This document shows, piece by piece, positions 17,210-26,929 of a stretch of DNA of 64,000 nt (within the stretch, counting starts at the first letter, position 1; each line of letters starts with the position of its first letter). The stretch lies in contig MPMI01000009.1 of NCBI GenBank assembly GCA_002238415.1, forward strand, positions 1 through 64,000, in the 5' to 3' direction. Below the pieces are notes generated by a model. It had not been told where the DNA came from and ran no database searches. It saw only the letters and a program-made list of their open reading frames with translations. Both the position numbers and the translations under genes were made by a program. The stretch comes from Desulfurellaceae bacterium bin18. GTDB lineage: Bacteria > Desulfobacterota > Binatia > Bin18.

Positions 17210-18388
17210 ATGCGTGTGCTGCTACTCGGAGGCGCGGGCACCCAAGGCTCTCGGATTGCCAAGCTTTTGGCCCAAGAAAACAGTATTACTGAACTTGTTG
17301 TCTCAGATTTGGACGGGGAGCGGGCCAAGCGGGTTGCTCAAGAGGTTGGGGCGAGCGCAGGTCTCGGTCTGGACATTCGTAATCATCCGGCCCTCTTGGC
17401 GGCCGCGCGCAACACGGATCTTATCGGTAACTTTGCCGGCCCGTATTCCGATACGGGTCTGTCCGGTATGAGCGCCGCTGTAGAGTCGGGAGTCCACTAT
17501 GTCGATATCAATGATGATCTCAACGTAAGTGATCTGGCGGCTCAATATAGTGGAGAAGCTGAGCGGCGTGGCTGTACGCTCGTCCTGGGAATTGGAGGTT
17601 CCCCAGGACTGACGAACCTCTGGGCTCGAGCTGGGGCAGATAGGCTGGAGCGCGTAGATCGGATTGGTCTAAATTGGATTGCCAGCATCAGCGTTTTTGC
17701 CCGCGCCCTGTGGATCCATCGGATGGGTATGGCGAGCGCCTCTGTTCCTGTCTGTCGCGCTGGCCAGATCCAAGAGATCCAGGCCTGGACGGAGGAGGAA
17801 AGCTTAAATTTCCCCCCGCCGATCGGTCGGCAGACCGTACGAGTAGTAGGACATGGGGAGCCCTTGATGCTCCACGCCTCTCGCGCCCTGCTCAAGGAGC
17901 CGCAGGCAGTCGTGTGTAAGGGTGGGTATTGGGTGGAGGAGTTTAACTCACTCCTGACCTTTCTGCGGGACGCGCGTTTGTGCACCACAGAACCCTTGCA
18001 AGTTGGCGAGAGTCCTGTTGTCCCCTTTGATTTTATGGTGGAGTTTTTGACCTCGCGGTACTTTGTCGAGAGCCCACTATTCCAACGGATTACAGCGCTC
18101 GATGATGCCAAGGGGACTGGATTTGGGGTCGTTGTCTATGTCGAGGGAGAGAAGCACGGTGTCCGTACCCGCTGTACGTTTCGTGGGGCTTCAGCCGATC
18201 GAAACCTGATTATCACCGGACCAGCGGTCACTGCCATCATGCTCTTAGCCGATGGGACAATTACGCAGCGAGGGGTCCTTTTCCCTGAAGCCCTGCCTTC
18301 TGAACCGGTCTTGAACTACTTGAGGAAGCGTATGACATGGGAGGAGGAAATGGAAAGCCTGGAGGATACCCAGATATCTCCCACATAA
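17210..18388 (+). CDS. Saccharopine dehydrogenase-like NAD(P)-binding oxidoreductase
   Basis: 392-residue protein with an N-terminal Rossmann motif VLLLGGAGTQGSRIAKLLA, then DLDGERAKRVAQEVG and NFAGPYSDTGLSGMSAAVESGVHYVDIND. This is the characteristic pattern of saccharopine-dehydrogenase-like and trans-acting enoyl-reductase proteins. The C-terminal domain ends LRKRMTWEEEMESLEDT. It probably oxidises or reduces an amino- or carboxylic-acid substrate. Co-transcription with the isochorismatase-type hydrolase is likely. The true substrate is unknown. The 284-base spacer downstream shows no gene. Confidence 0.8.
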   Translation: MRVLLLGGAGTQGSRIAKLLAQENSITELVVSDLDGERAKRVAQEVGASAGLGLDIRNHPALLAAARNTDLIGNFAGPYSDTGLSGMSAAVESGVHYVDINDDLNVSDLAAQYSGEAERRGCTLVLGIGGSPGLTNLWARAGADRLERVDRIGLNWIASISVFARALWIHRMGMASASVPVCRAGQIQEIQAWTEEESLNFPPPIGRQTVRVVGHGEPLMLHASRALLKEPQAVVCKGGYWVEEFNSLLTFLRDARLCTTEPLQVGESPVVPFDFMVEFLTSRYFVESPLFQRITALDDAKGTGFGVVVYVEGEKHGVRTRCTFRGASADRNLIITGPAVTAIMLLADGTITQRGVLFPEALPSEPVLNYLRKRMTWEEEMESLEDTQISPT

Positions 18389-18672
18389 GGACAACGGCCT
18401 ATCTTTGTCCCTATCCCTGTTCTCAGCATAGAAGCTTCTGCACCCAATCAGGAGGAAAAGTCCAATACCCCTCGACCGCTTGCTACGATAACACCCGGTG
18501 ACTCGCACTGACCTCGGCCACGGATAGCGCTGCCGATCACCTCCAGACCGGAGCCTCCGGGTCTCGTGGCGAAAAGGCGGTTTGCCCCTCGTCCAATCCA
18601 GGCTATGTTCGCGTCTCACTGATCGGCGTAGAAGAAACCCTACAGATGGACACATCGGCCCTGGAGTGATGT

Positions 18673-20025
18673 ATGTCTAGCCCGCTGTTGTTTTCGGCGT
18701 TCGTCATGAACACGGCATCTCACATCCTGCATGGCGTGTGGCGCCGACCTGATGCGCGTCAGATCGAATTCAACTCCCTGGAGCTGTGGGTCAACCTGGC
18801 CCGAGAGCTGGAGGCGGGGCTATTTGACGTCATTTTCTTCGCAGACGTGGCGGGCTTGTATAACGATTTCAACGGTTCCTACCGCAAACACGTTGATGCG
18901 GGCTTACAGATTCCCAGCAACGATCCGTCGGTCATCTTGTCTGCCTTGGCGTACAACACCGAACACCTCGGGCTGGCTTTTACGAGCAATATCGTGCAGG
19001 AACACCCGTTCAATTTTGCACGGAAGATTTCGACGCTCGATCACGTCTCCAAGGGGCGCATTGCGTGGAATATTGTCACCAATGCGTTGGTCAATGCCGC
19101 CCGCAACTTTGGTCAAGCGCTGACACTGCACGATGAACGCTACGAGTGGGCCGGCGAATATGTTGACGTCACCTATAAGCTGTGGGAAGGCTCATGGGAT
19201 GACGGCGCGCTGTTGCAGGATCGTGAATCGGGGATTCACGCTGACTTCGAGAAAATCCACCGTATCCATCATGTTGGAGAACGCTACTCAGTCGAAGGGC
19301 CGCATCTCGTCGCCCCTTCGCCGCAGCGCACGCCTCTGCTGTTTCAGGCTGGAGCGTCCGAAGCCGGGATGCGATTCGCAGCAGCCAACGCCGAGGCGCA
19401 GTTTCTGGTCGTCCCACGGCCTGAGGTTGCAGCCTCGATCGTCGAGACCATGAGGGGTCTGCTCAAACAGGCTGGTCGACGCCGCGAGGACGTCAAATTC
19501 TTCCAAGGTCTCTCGTTCGTGGTTGGCAGCACCGAGGCAGAGGCCGTACGAAAGAGCAAAGCACTTGATGAGATGATCGACGATGAGACGATGATCTGCC
19601 ATCTGGGCGGCGGTATGGGCGTCGATCTGGGCGCGTACTCCCTGGACGACCCGGTCACCGACATTCAGGTAGAAGGCATCCGCAGCATACTCCCCTGGGT
19701 GCAGGCAGCGGTTGTGGGACGCGAGGCGACCGTGCGTGACATCGGCATGCTAACCGGCACGTCGAGCCGCGTCACTGGCACCCCCGAACAAATCGCGCAG
19801 CAACTCGCCGCGTGGCAGGAAGCCGGCATCGACGGTATCAATGTTATCAACGCTACTATCCCAGGCAGCTACACTGAGTTCATCGAACATGTGATGCCCG
19901 AGCTACGGAGGCGGGGGCTTGCCAAAGAGGCGTACACTCCCGGTACCCTGCGCCGAAAAATCTTCGGTGACGATAGGCTTCCACCGACCCACCCGGCGAC
20001 GGCGTATCGTGGTGCCTTTCGGTAG
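18673..20025 (+). CDS. NtaA/DmoA-type FMN-dependent monooxygenase
   Basis: 450-residue LLM superfamily member of the nitrilotriacetate monooxygenase (NtaA/SnaA/DmoA) branch. Signatures are SHILHGVWRRPDA with the conserved Trp, LARELEAGLFDVIFFAD, TSNIVQEHPFNFARKISTLDHVSKGRIAWNIVTN and the late GTPEQIAQQLAAW. Such enzymes use FMNH2 from a partner reductase to oxygenate amines, sulfides or aromatic compounds. No flavin reductase gene is adjacent. It shares strand with the amidohydrolase 117 nt downstream. Confidence 0.88.
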   Translation: MSSPLLFSAFVMNTASHILHGVWRRPDARQIEFNSLELWVNLARELEAGLFDVIFFADVAGLYNDFNGSYRKHVDAGLQIPSNDPSVILSALAYNTEHLGLAFTSNIVQEHPFNFARKISTLDHVSKGRIAWNIVTNALVNAARNFGQALTLHDERYEWAGEYVDVTYKLWEGSWDDGALLQDRESGIHADFEKIHRIHHVGERYSVEGPHLVAPSPQRTPLLFQAGASEAGMRFAAANAEAQFLVVPRPEVAASIVETMRGLLKQAGRRREDVKFFQGLSFVVGSTEAEAVRKSKALDEMIDDETMICHLGGGMGVDLGAYSLDDPVTDIQVEGIRSILPWVQAAVVGREATVRDIGMLTGTSSRVTGTPEQIAQQLAAWQEAGIDGINVINATIPGSYTEFIEHVMPELRRRGLAKEAYTPGTLRRKIFGDDRLPPTHPATAYRGAFR

Positions 20026-20142
20026 AGGTTCAGTCAGATAGCGCCCTCTGTCTCGCTTGACTTCTCCGCGGAATGTCCGTGAAGTGTCTCAAGTGATAAC
20101 GGTGAGGCGGGGCATCTGAAAATCGGTCCAAGGAGGGCGATT

Positions 20143-21654
20143 ATGAGTCGTAACGGAACTATCAGTAACACAGCACTGCGGAAGCAGCTGAACCATCCCG
20201 TCATTGACGCCGACGGACACTGGCTTGAGTTTGGGCCGTTGGTCCAGGAACGGCTGCGAAAGATTGGTGGGAACGTGGCCGTGGAGGGGTTCTCATTACG
20301 CCCCGCGCTGGTCGACCAACAGCTCTCGATGTCTGTGGCCGAGAGGCGCAAGCGACGGATTGGGCAGCAGGGGTTCTGGGGATTTCCGACCAAGAATACG
20401 CGGGACCGCGCCACGGCGTTTATGCCGCAGTTGCTGTATGAACGCATGGAGGAACTCGGTTTCGATTTCTCGGTCATGTATCCGACTATAGGTCTGTCAC
20501 TCCCTACGATTGCCGATGACGAGACGCGGCGGGTGACCTGCCGCGCATTCAATACGTTTAGCGCAGATTATTTCCGCAACTTCTCGGATCGTCTGACGCC
20601 GGTGGCCGTGATTCCGATGCACACGCCGGAAGAAGCCATTGCAGAGCTCGAACATGTGAAGCACCAACTGGGATTAAAGGTCGTCATGCTGGGCAGCATG
20701 ATTCGACGTCAGATACCCGCTATTGCCGAGGAACATCCCACAGCCGCAAGCGTTGCCGCCTGGTATGATGTCCTCGGACTCGACAGCGAGTATGATTATG
20801 ACCCCGTGTGGGCGAAGTGTGTCGAGTTGGGCTTCTCGCCGACCTTCCATTCCGGCAGCAAGGGCTATGGCCTACGCGTCTCGCCATCGAACTTTTGCTA
20901 CAACCACATTGGCCATTTTGCCGCTGCCGGTGAAGCGGTGTGTAAAGCGCTCTTTTTGGGCGGTGTGACCCGCCGGTTTCCGACCCTGAAGTTTGGTTTT
21001 CTGGAAGGTGGCGTCGGCTGGGCGTGTCAGCTGTACGTTGACCTGATCGAGCACTGGGAGAAACGTCATGTGGAGGCCTTGGAGGAAGTCAAGCCAGAAA
21101 ACCTCGATGTGGATTTGCTGCGGCAGTTGGCTGAATCGTACGGAAGTCAAGAAATCGTCGATGCATTAAAAGAGAGTGAATCTCCCCTGGACACGGTAAC
21201 GCAGCCGTATGGTTCCGGGACGGGTGGTGTCGAGAATCTGGATGATTACGCCGCGTGCCAGATCGACAAGAAGCAGGACTTTCATGAGCTGTTTGCCAAG
21301 AATTTTTATTTCGGCTGTGAGGCGGATGACAAAATGAACGCCGTGGCTTTCAATCGGAAGAATCTTCCGCTCGGCTCGCAGCTGAACGCCTTATTCGGCT
21401 CGGACATTGGCCATTTCGACGTGACGGACATGGCTGGGGTCTTATCCGAAGCATACGAACTGGTTGAGGATGGCTTGATGGATGCAGACAAATTTCGTGA
21501 CTTCGTGCTGACGAATCCTGTACATTTCTTGGCCGACGCCAACCCTGATTTCTTCAAAGGCACGCTGGTCGAGCAAGAGACCGCCGCCGTGCTCGCCGCA
21601 GGAACCCCCGCCGTGCAAGTGAATGGGGCGGCGACCAGTCCACTGTCCAAATAG
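20143..21654 (+). CDS. Amidohydrolase_2 family metal-dependent hydrolase
   Basis: 503-residue enzyme with CAAGGAGGG before the ATG. The metal-binding DADGHW (D-x-x-H form) lies near residue 24. Further family marks are MYPTIGLSLPT, a His in FSPTFHSGS, the ANxxxF-like CYNHIGHF segment and the late GSDIGHFDV that supplies the last Asp. It is larger than the two relatives at 42649 and 43840, with an insert around 330-390. Likely hydrolyses or decarboxylates a ring-derived carboxylate; substrate unknown. Confidence 0.85.
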   Translation: MSRNGTISNTALRKQLNHPVIDADGHWLEFGPLVQERLRKIGGNVAVEGFSLRPALVDQQLSMSVAERRKRRIGQQGFWGFPTKNTRDRATAFMPQLLYERMEELGFDFSVMYPTIGLSLPTIADDETRRVTCRAFNTFSADYFRNFSDRLTPVAVIPMHTPEEAIAELEHVKHQLGLKVVMLGSMIRRQIPAIAEEHPTAASVAAWYDVLGLDSEYDYDPVWAKCVELGFSPTFHSGSKGYGLRVSPSNFCYNHIGHFAAAGEAVCKALFLGGVTRRFPTLKFGFLEGGVGWACQLYVDLIEHWEKRHVEALEEVKPENLDVDLLRQLAESYGSQEIVDALKESESPLDTVTQPYGSGTGGVENLDDYAACQIDKKQDFHELFAKNFYFGCEADDKMNAVAFNRKNLPLGSQLNALFGSDIGHFDVTDMAGVLSEAYELVEDGLMDADKFRDFVLTNPVHFLADANPDFFKGTLVEQETAAVLAAGTPAVQVNGAATSPLSK

Positions 21655-21906
21655 GGGACCGGTTCAGGCCGGTTGCTTCAGGACCTGCGGTGTTGAGCCG
21701 TAGTGTTCCAAAAAGCCGGTAAACACGAGGGTTTCAGATATCAGAGTATCATTCCGGAAATCCTGACTGATACGCGCACGAGCGAACGAAAGGGATTGGT
21801 TTCACGAGAGAAAAGAGGCAGGGTTGCTGCCCCCCTTTGTAATAATTCCTGCGAGCCTCTCGTTCAGAAAACCAACCCCAAACCACTCCACATGCCGCCG
21901 GCTTCG

Positions 21907-22980
21907 CTAGCCCTTCGTGCAGATGTAGTAGTTATTCATCATATCCTGTTCGACATTCTTGATGGTGACCTGAGTAAAGCCGGCTTCGCTCAACAGCTCC
22001 TGAGCCTTGTGTCTGCCCCACATCGCGCCGAGACCCTCACCCCGGAGGGCCAATGAGACCGACATTCAATGCATGCACGAGATGCTATACAACATCGGCC
22101 CCAGGATGTGGTCGCGGTTCTCCTCCAAATGACTCGAGCTGTTCACATCCACCATCAAAAACGTGCCGTCGGGCCGCAAGGCCTGGGCAATGCCCTTGAG
22201 CACGGCGCGGGGATGCGCCTGGTCGTGGATGGAATCAAAGGCGGTGATGAAGTCGTAGCGGCTGACCTCGTCGAGCTCGGCCGCATCCTTGACGGCCAAC
22301 TGGGTATTGGAGAGGCCCCACTCCTGCGCTTCCGCCCGGCCCGCAGCGACGCCTTCTTCCGAGAAGTCATAGCCTGTAAAGCGGCTCTGCGGAAACGCTT
22401 TCGCCATGAGATTGACCGCATGGCCACTTCCACATCCGACGTCGAGGACGTCAATGCCCGTGCGTAAACGCTCGACCAACTGGGAAACGAGGGGCAAGGT
22501 CGTGTCAACGAGAGACACATCGTGGACGGCTCCACTCACCTCGGCCATCAGCTGATGGAAGTCATTGAACGCTGAATACGGCACGCCGCCGCCGTTGCGA
22601 AAACTGTCCACGATGCCCTGCTGGACTCTTGCCACCATTGGCACCATTTGCAGCAGCGCCGCGAGGTTCTTCGGGCCGGCTGCTCGAGTGATGGCGGCGG
22701 CATGCTCAGGCGGGAGGCGGTAGGTTTTCCCGGCAGGGTCATAGTCCACAATCCGGCCGGTCACCATGGCTCCGAGCCACTCGCGCACGTAGCGTTCGTT
22801 TAAGGTACTCGCCGCCGCAATCTGCTCACTCGTCGAGGGGGCTAAGCCAGCCAGTGTGTCAAACAGGCCGACTTGGTGGCCGATGACTATCATCTGGGCC
22901 ACGCTCGCGTCATTTAAAATGCCGAGCATCTTTTTGGAAAAGGCGTCGGCTTTTGCCCGGTCAAACTGTGGGTCTGCCAT
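21907..22980 (-). CDS. SAM-dependent methyltransferase, probable selenoprotein (in-frame UGA at 22066-22068)
   Basis: Winged-helix (about 15-95) plus class I methyltransferase domain ([16 protein letters not shown] at 178-193), like Rv2258c-type enzymes. A plain reading stops at codon 305 after SISCMH. The same frame continues for 52 codons with [17 protein letters not shown] and a typical C-terminus ending NNYYICTKG, stop TAG 21907-21909. In the family this site reads MHCMxVSLA, so the UGA replaces a conserved Cys. A 7-bp hairpin with loop CGGGGU follows at SECIS distance. I read it as Sec305, 357 residues in all. Start ATG follows GGAGGAAG. Nonsense mutation is the alternative. Confidence 0.75.
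22032..22051 (-). promoter_or_regulatory. Candidate bacterial SECIS hairpin for methyltransferase UGA
   Basis: In the mRNA sense, GGCCCUC pairs with GAGGGUC (7 bp, one G-U) around a 6-nt loop CGGGGU. The loop starts 21 nt after the UGA and has G at its second position, matching the usual bacterial SECIS requirements. The hairpin lies inside the coding extension. Confidence 0.65.
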
Positions 22981-23370
22981 CTCTTCCTCCTTGTTTTTCT
23001 CTCCCTGGTTTTTTCACACCCTGTCCGGCGGACGCAAGGGTTCAGGAGGACGACCAACGGAGGTGGCGACTTGTGACTTCATCAATTCCCGCGCCTGCAA
23101 CCAGTCGTTAAGCTAGACCGGACGTGAGAGGGTATCATTCAGCGATTGGCCACCTGCGTTCGTGGCTTCCAGCCGAGCCCGATATCGAATCGCGATACGC
23201 AGGAAGCTGGGGCCATATCTTCTCGTTTCATCAGTTTTGTCGAGCCTTGTTGTCACTGGCCGCCAATGATTGCGGGTGGAAACCGGTGATTCTGATCTGA
23301 GTCTGTGGTACGTAAAGGCATCCTATGATTACTGCTGGCTGTAAACCCACGATCGGAAGGATGGCAATTC
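22981..23370. other. Spacer between divergent methyltransferase and epoxide hydrolase
   Basis: About 390 bases with no credible gene. It must contain the divergent promoters of both neighbours, but I cannot pick a convincing -35/-10 pair. Confidence 0.5.
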
Positions 23371-24513
23371 ATGAATGATCACATCGAGCCTTTTCGCATT
23401 GCGGCAACTGACGAGCAGCTCGGCGACCTGAAGCAGCGGCTGCGCAACACCCGGTGGCCCGAGCAGGAATGTGTGGACGACTGGACCCAGGGGATCCCGC
23501 TCAGTTATACGCAGGAGCTGTGCAAATACTGGCTCGAGCAGTACGACTGGCGGGCGCGAGAGGAGCAGCTCAATCGCTTTCCGCAGTTCCGGACCACGAT
23601 CGACGGACTGGGGATTCATTTCATTCATGCTCGCTCACCGCATCCTGACGCAATGCCGCTGGTGATTTCGCACGGCTGGCCGGGATCGATCGTCGAGTTC
23701 CATAAAGTCATTGAGCCGCTGACAAATCCGACCGCGTTCGGGGGCGATGCTGCCGACGCATTTCACGTGGTTGCCCCGTCGCTGCCGGGCTACGGATTCT
23801 CCGATAAGCCGTCACGCACCGGATGGAAGGTGCAACGCATTGCACGCGCCTGGTCGCAGCTGATGCAGCGGCTCGGCTATACGCGCTACGCTGCCCAGGG
23901 CGGCGATTGGGGCGCGGTGGTGACGATGTACATCGGTGTGCAGGATCCAGACAATTGCCTCGGCATCCACATGAACCTCGTGCTGGCGATGCCCGATCCT
24001 ACGATGGGCGATTTGACGGAACAGGAAAAATCGGCGCTCGAAAAAATGAAGTATTACAACGACTGGGACTCCGGCTATTCCAAGCAGCAAAGCACCCGGC
24101 CGCAAACGGTCGGGTATGGTCTGACCGATTCCCCCGCTGGACAAGCGGCCTGGATTATCGAGAAGTTCTGGTCGTGGATGGACTGCGATGGCCATCCAGA
24201 GAACGTTGTCACGCGCGATGAACTGCTCGACAACGTGATGCTGTATTGGTTGCCGGCGACCGCCACTTCTTCTGCACGACTGTATTGGGAGAGCTTCAAC
24301 GAGGCATTCGCCCGGCAGGATCCGGTCAACGTTCCCGTCGGGTGCTCCATCTTCCCCAAGGAGATCTTTCACACCTCCAGACGCTTGGCCGAGAGGCGAT
24401 TCGCGAATGTGGTGTACTTCAACGAACTCGACAAGGGTGGCCATTTCGCCGCGTTCGAACAACCCGAGTCGTATCTACGCGAGGTTCGCACCTGCTTCCG
24501 GGGGCTGAGATAA
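23371..24513 (+). CDS. Epoxide hydrolase, second copy of family
   Basis: 380-residue epoxide hydrolase with EHN domain (1-90), HGWP at 101-104, nucleophile Asp179 in AAQGGDWGA, and catalytic His about 358 in DKGGHFAAFEQPE. It is clearly related to the enzyme at 4371-5549 but differs through the cap region, so it is an old paralogue rather than a recent copy. The ATG follows GGAAGGATGG. An intrinsic terminator follows the stop codon. Confidence 0.9.
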   Translation: MNDHIEPFRIAATDEQLGDLKQRLRNTRWPEQECVDDWTQGIPLSYTQELCKYWLEQYDWRAREEQLNRFPQFRTTIDGLGIHFIHARSPHPDAMPLVISHGWPGSIVEFHKVIEPLTNPTAFGGDAADAFHVVAPSLPGYGFSDKPSRTGWKVQRIARAWSQLMQRLGYTRYAAQGGDWGAVVTMYIGVQDPDNCLGIHMNLVLAMPDPTMGDLTEQEKSALEKMKYYNDWDSGYSKQQSTRPQTVGYGLTDSPAGQAAWIIEKFWSWMDCDGHPENVVTRDELLDNVMLYWLPATATSSARLYWESFNEAFARQDPVNVPVGCSIFPKEIFHTSRRLAERRFANVVYFNELDKGGHFAAFEQPESYLREVRTCFRGLR

Positions 24514-24538
24514 ATCGCGGGGTGAATGAAAGAGCAGG

Positions 24539-24564
24539 GGACCGATCAAGTCGGTCCTCCTTTT
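24539..24564. terminator. Rho-independent terminator between convergent genes
   Basis: GGACCGA and TCGGTCC form a 7-bp stem around a 5-nt loop, followed by TCCTTTT. It sits between the convergent stops of the epoxide hydrolase (24513) and the SMP-30 gene (24570). Confidence 0.75.
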
Positions 24565-24569
24565 CGCCC

Positions 24570-25511
24570 CTAGCGCGTATAGTGCAGCTTGAGCCCCGGG
24601 CGAGGCCAGTCCATAGCTACCAACTTGCCCTGACTGGTCAGCGTAATATAGGCCGTTTGCAGGTCGGGTCCGCCAAAGCAAATGTTCGTGGTGAGCGGAT
24701 CGGGGGTAGGAAGATGTTCCACTGACACCCCGTCGGGCGAAATGACGCTAATACCGCCATTCATGAGGGTGGCGACACACACATTCCCCGCACTATCCAC
24801 GGCCATGGAATCAAGCAGTTGGTAGCCGGGGAGGCCGACTAAGAGTTGTCCGCCTCCTGGTCCGGTCAGCAGACTCCCACCTCCGCCGCCCATCTGCGCG
24901 AATTCTCCTGGCCCCGCGAGATCCCATTGCCAGACCCGTCCCTCGAACGTCTGGGCGACATAGAGTGTGGTATCGTCCCGTGCGAGGCCAACCCCGTTAG
25001 GCCCGTCAATAGGGAAGACCATCTCTGTAATCTGTGAGCCGTCCGGCTTGGCGTAATACACGCCACAGCGGTCTTTCCGGGTCGCTTGAACTTTGCCAAA
25101 GTCGGTGAACCAGAACCCACCGGCGGCATCGAACACAATATCGTTCGGACCCCGGAGCTGACGGCCATTACACTCGGTATACAGCGTTTCGACTGTGCCA
25201 CGCATGATATCAACGCGCTGAATACTGCCGCCCGTATAATCATCCGCAAGGCCATCTCCGGGCGTGAGTTTTCCATCGACTTCGATCAGTTTGAGGCCTC
25301 CGTTGTTGCACACATACATCATCCCGTCCGGACCGATTGCCGCGCCGTTTGCCGACCCGCCGAGCTCTGCAACAATGTCTTTCTTTCCATCTGGCTGCAC
25401 CCGCACCAGCCTGCCGGTCTGGAGCTCGGTAACGATGATACTGCCATCGTCCATCGCAACCGGCCCTTCCGGATAGAGCAGTCCCGACGTGATTTCTCGT
25501 ATTTCTGCCAT
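24570..25511 (-). CDS. SMP-30/gluconolactonase/LRE family protein
   Basis: 313-residue six-bladed beta-propeller of the SMP-30 type. Seen are the N-terminal YPEGPVAMDDGSIIVTEL (metal-binding Glu), LRGPNDIVFDAAGGFWFTD (conserved Asn-Asp), GPNGVGLARDDTTLYVAQT and the closing NICFGGPDLQTAYIT motif. These enzymes hydrolyse lactones with a divalent metal. It is followed upstream in the same orientation by an LLM oxidoreductase 26 nt away. A BVMO or LLM product lactone would be a sensible substrate, but this is inference. Confidence 0.88.
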   Translation of the reverse strand: MAEIREITSGLLYPEGPVAMDDGSIIVTELQTGRLVRVQPDGKKDIVAELGGSANGAAIGPDGMMYVCNNGGLKLIEVDGKLTPGDGLADDYTGGSIQRVDIMRGTVETLYTECNGRQLRGPNDIVFDAAGGFWFTDFGKVQATRKDRCGVYYAKPDGSQITEMVFPIDGPNGVGLARDDTTLYVAQTFEGRVWQWDLAGPGEFAQMGGGGGSLLTGPGGGQLLVGLPGYQLLDSMAVDSAGNVCVATLMNGGISVISPDGVSVEHLPTPDPLTTNICFGGPDLQTAYITLTSQGKLVAMDWPRPGLKLHYTR

Positions 25512-25537
25512 GACGTGTTCCCCCTTATTGAACCAGG

Positions 25538-26560
25538 TTAGTGCAGACTTGGCATAATTTCTTTCGCAAACAGCTCCATCGACCGTTGGCTCTTGGCTGG
25601 GTCCAAACCCGGCAGATGCATGCCCATGACAATATGGGTCGTCCGTATTGTGCCGGTCATGGCTTCAATCTCACGGCTAACATCGTCAGGCGTACCGACC
25701 ATTGGAGCGCCAATGAGCTGGTCCGCGACATTGCGCAGTTCTGCTGCTGGTGGGAGCTGCGCAAATTTTTCTGCGCCGGCAAAGTCCTTGGCCTCAGCCA
25801 GCCAACGGCCGTACCAGGTCAACATATAGTGCAGATGCTCTTGGACATTGTCCCAGGCTTCGTCTCGCGTCGGGGCAACATGTGCCCAACGGAGTTGAGC
25901 GGCGTGAAAGTCTTTGGGATCACGTCCGTGGGTGCGCAGCGCAGTGTCATAGGTCTCCTGGGCAACGGCGTCATTGGTGCCCAGGAAGTGGCAGCCCATC
26001 CTGGCGGCGCGTTCGACGGCTTTTGGTTGTCCCGCTCCGATCCACAGAGGTGGGTGCGGAGTCTGCGCGGGTTTGGGGACCAAGCTGATGTTCTTGAGAT
26101 GGTAGTGCTTGCCTTCATACGAGAACGGATCTTGGGTCCACATGCCGCGGATGACTTCAATGCCTTCTTCTAACAGGGACGCCCGTTGTTTGCGGGGAAT
26201 GCCATAGCCTTCGAACTCGGACGGCGAATAGCCCTGTCCAAAACCCATATCGAAGCGACCATTGGAAATGATATCGACGGTTGCGGCATCTTCTCCCACG
26301 CGCACCGCATTGTGCAACGGCAACAGCAGCAGAAACGTCCCAATCCGGACCCGACTGGTCATGGTCGCCACGGCGCTGGCAATCGGCAGGAGAGACGGCG
26401 AGTAGCCATCTTCAGCAAAGTGATGTTCGGTCAACCAAACGGTGTCGTAGCCGAGTTCTTCGGCTATCTGGGTTTGTTTGAGTTGCTCGGCATAAAACTG
26501 TGGCCACGGTGTGCGCCACTGGGGCGGATTGCGAAACGGAAATAATAAGCCTACGTCCAT
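25538..26560 (-). CDS. LLM class oxidoreductase
   Basis: 340-residue luciferase-like oxidoreductase with VWLTEHHFAEDGYSPSLLP at 43-61, GTFLLLLPLHNAVRVGEDAATVDIISNGRFDMGFGQGY and LWIGAGQPKAVERAARMG. The ATG is preceded by AAGGAGG. It shares length and most motif residues with the LLM at 59183-60205, so the two are paralogues of one subfamily distinct from that at 269. It is likely co-transcribed with the SMP-30 lactonase. Confidence 0.88.
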   Translation of the reverse strand: MDVGLLFPFRNPPQWRTPWPQFYAEQLKQTQIAEELGYDTVWLTEHHFAEDGYSPSLLPIASAVATMTSRVRIGTFLLLLPLHNAVRVGEDAATVDIISNGRFDMGFGQGYSPSEFEGYGIPRKQRASLLEEGIEVIRGMWTQDPFSYEGKHYHLKNISLVPKPAQTPHPPLWIGAGQPKAVERAARMGCHFLGTNDAVAQETYDTALRTHGRDPKDFHAAQLRWAHVAPTRDEAWDNVQEHLHYMLTWYGRWLAEAKDFAGAEKFAQLPPAAELRNVADQLIGAPMVGTPDDVSREIEAMTGTIRTTHIVMGMHLPGLDPAKSQRSMELFAKEIMPSLH

Positions 26561-26590
26561 GTTATCCTCCTTGATTGGACATTATCCTTC

Positions 26591-26839
26591 TCAACAGTGC
26601 GATAAGATGTTCGCCTGCGGTGGCACGCTCTCCCAGAATCTTTTATGCAGTCGCATCTCGTTAACCGCTTCGCCAAAGTGAATATCACAACCGAAGAAAT
26701 CTGCGTATGGCGTCTGCATGAGTGGTCCAAGCCCATAGGCGGGCCTCACCGGGGTCGACATGATATTGCCAAACAGATATTCGGGTTCACTCCTGGTATA
26801 GATGCGGGCTCGACCCTGACCGCTCGCATCTTTTGTCAT
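26591..26839 (-). CDS. Hypothetical protein or remnant, 82 residues
   Basis: Open frame of 82 codons upstream of the LLM gene, same strand, 30 nt gap, with only a weak GGGGGCGGG before the ATG. The sequence (for example LFGNIMSTPVRPAYGLGPL and YADFFGCDIHFGEAVNEMR) has a normal residue mix and no low complexity. That suggests a real or formerly real coding region, but I do not recognise a family. Its stop is TGA, followed two codons later by TAA. Confidence 0.4.
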   Translation of the reverse strand: MTKDASGQGRARIYTRSEPEYLFGNIMSTPVRPAYGLGPLMQTPYADFFGCDIHFGEAVNEMRLHKRFWESVPPQANILSHC

Positions 26840-26929
26840 CCCGCCCCCTGCCTACGCTCTGTTGCGAAATATCAAGTAATTTACGTGGTTTATCATTTAG
26901 GCACAGCACAATAGACGAAGGAGATCGTA

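Noticed and set aside
26591..26593. TGA ending the 82-codon frame (Cys-TGA-Glu-Gly-stop) as a C-terminal Sec
   Set aside because: Read-through would add only three residues, and the downstream bases are the next gene's ribosome-binding site with no stem.
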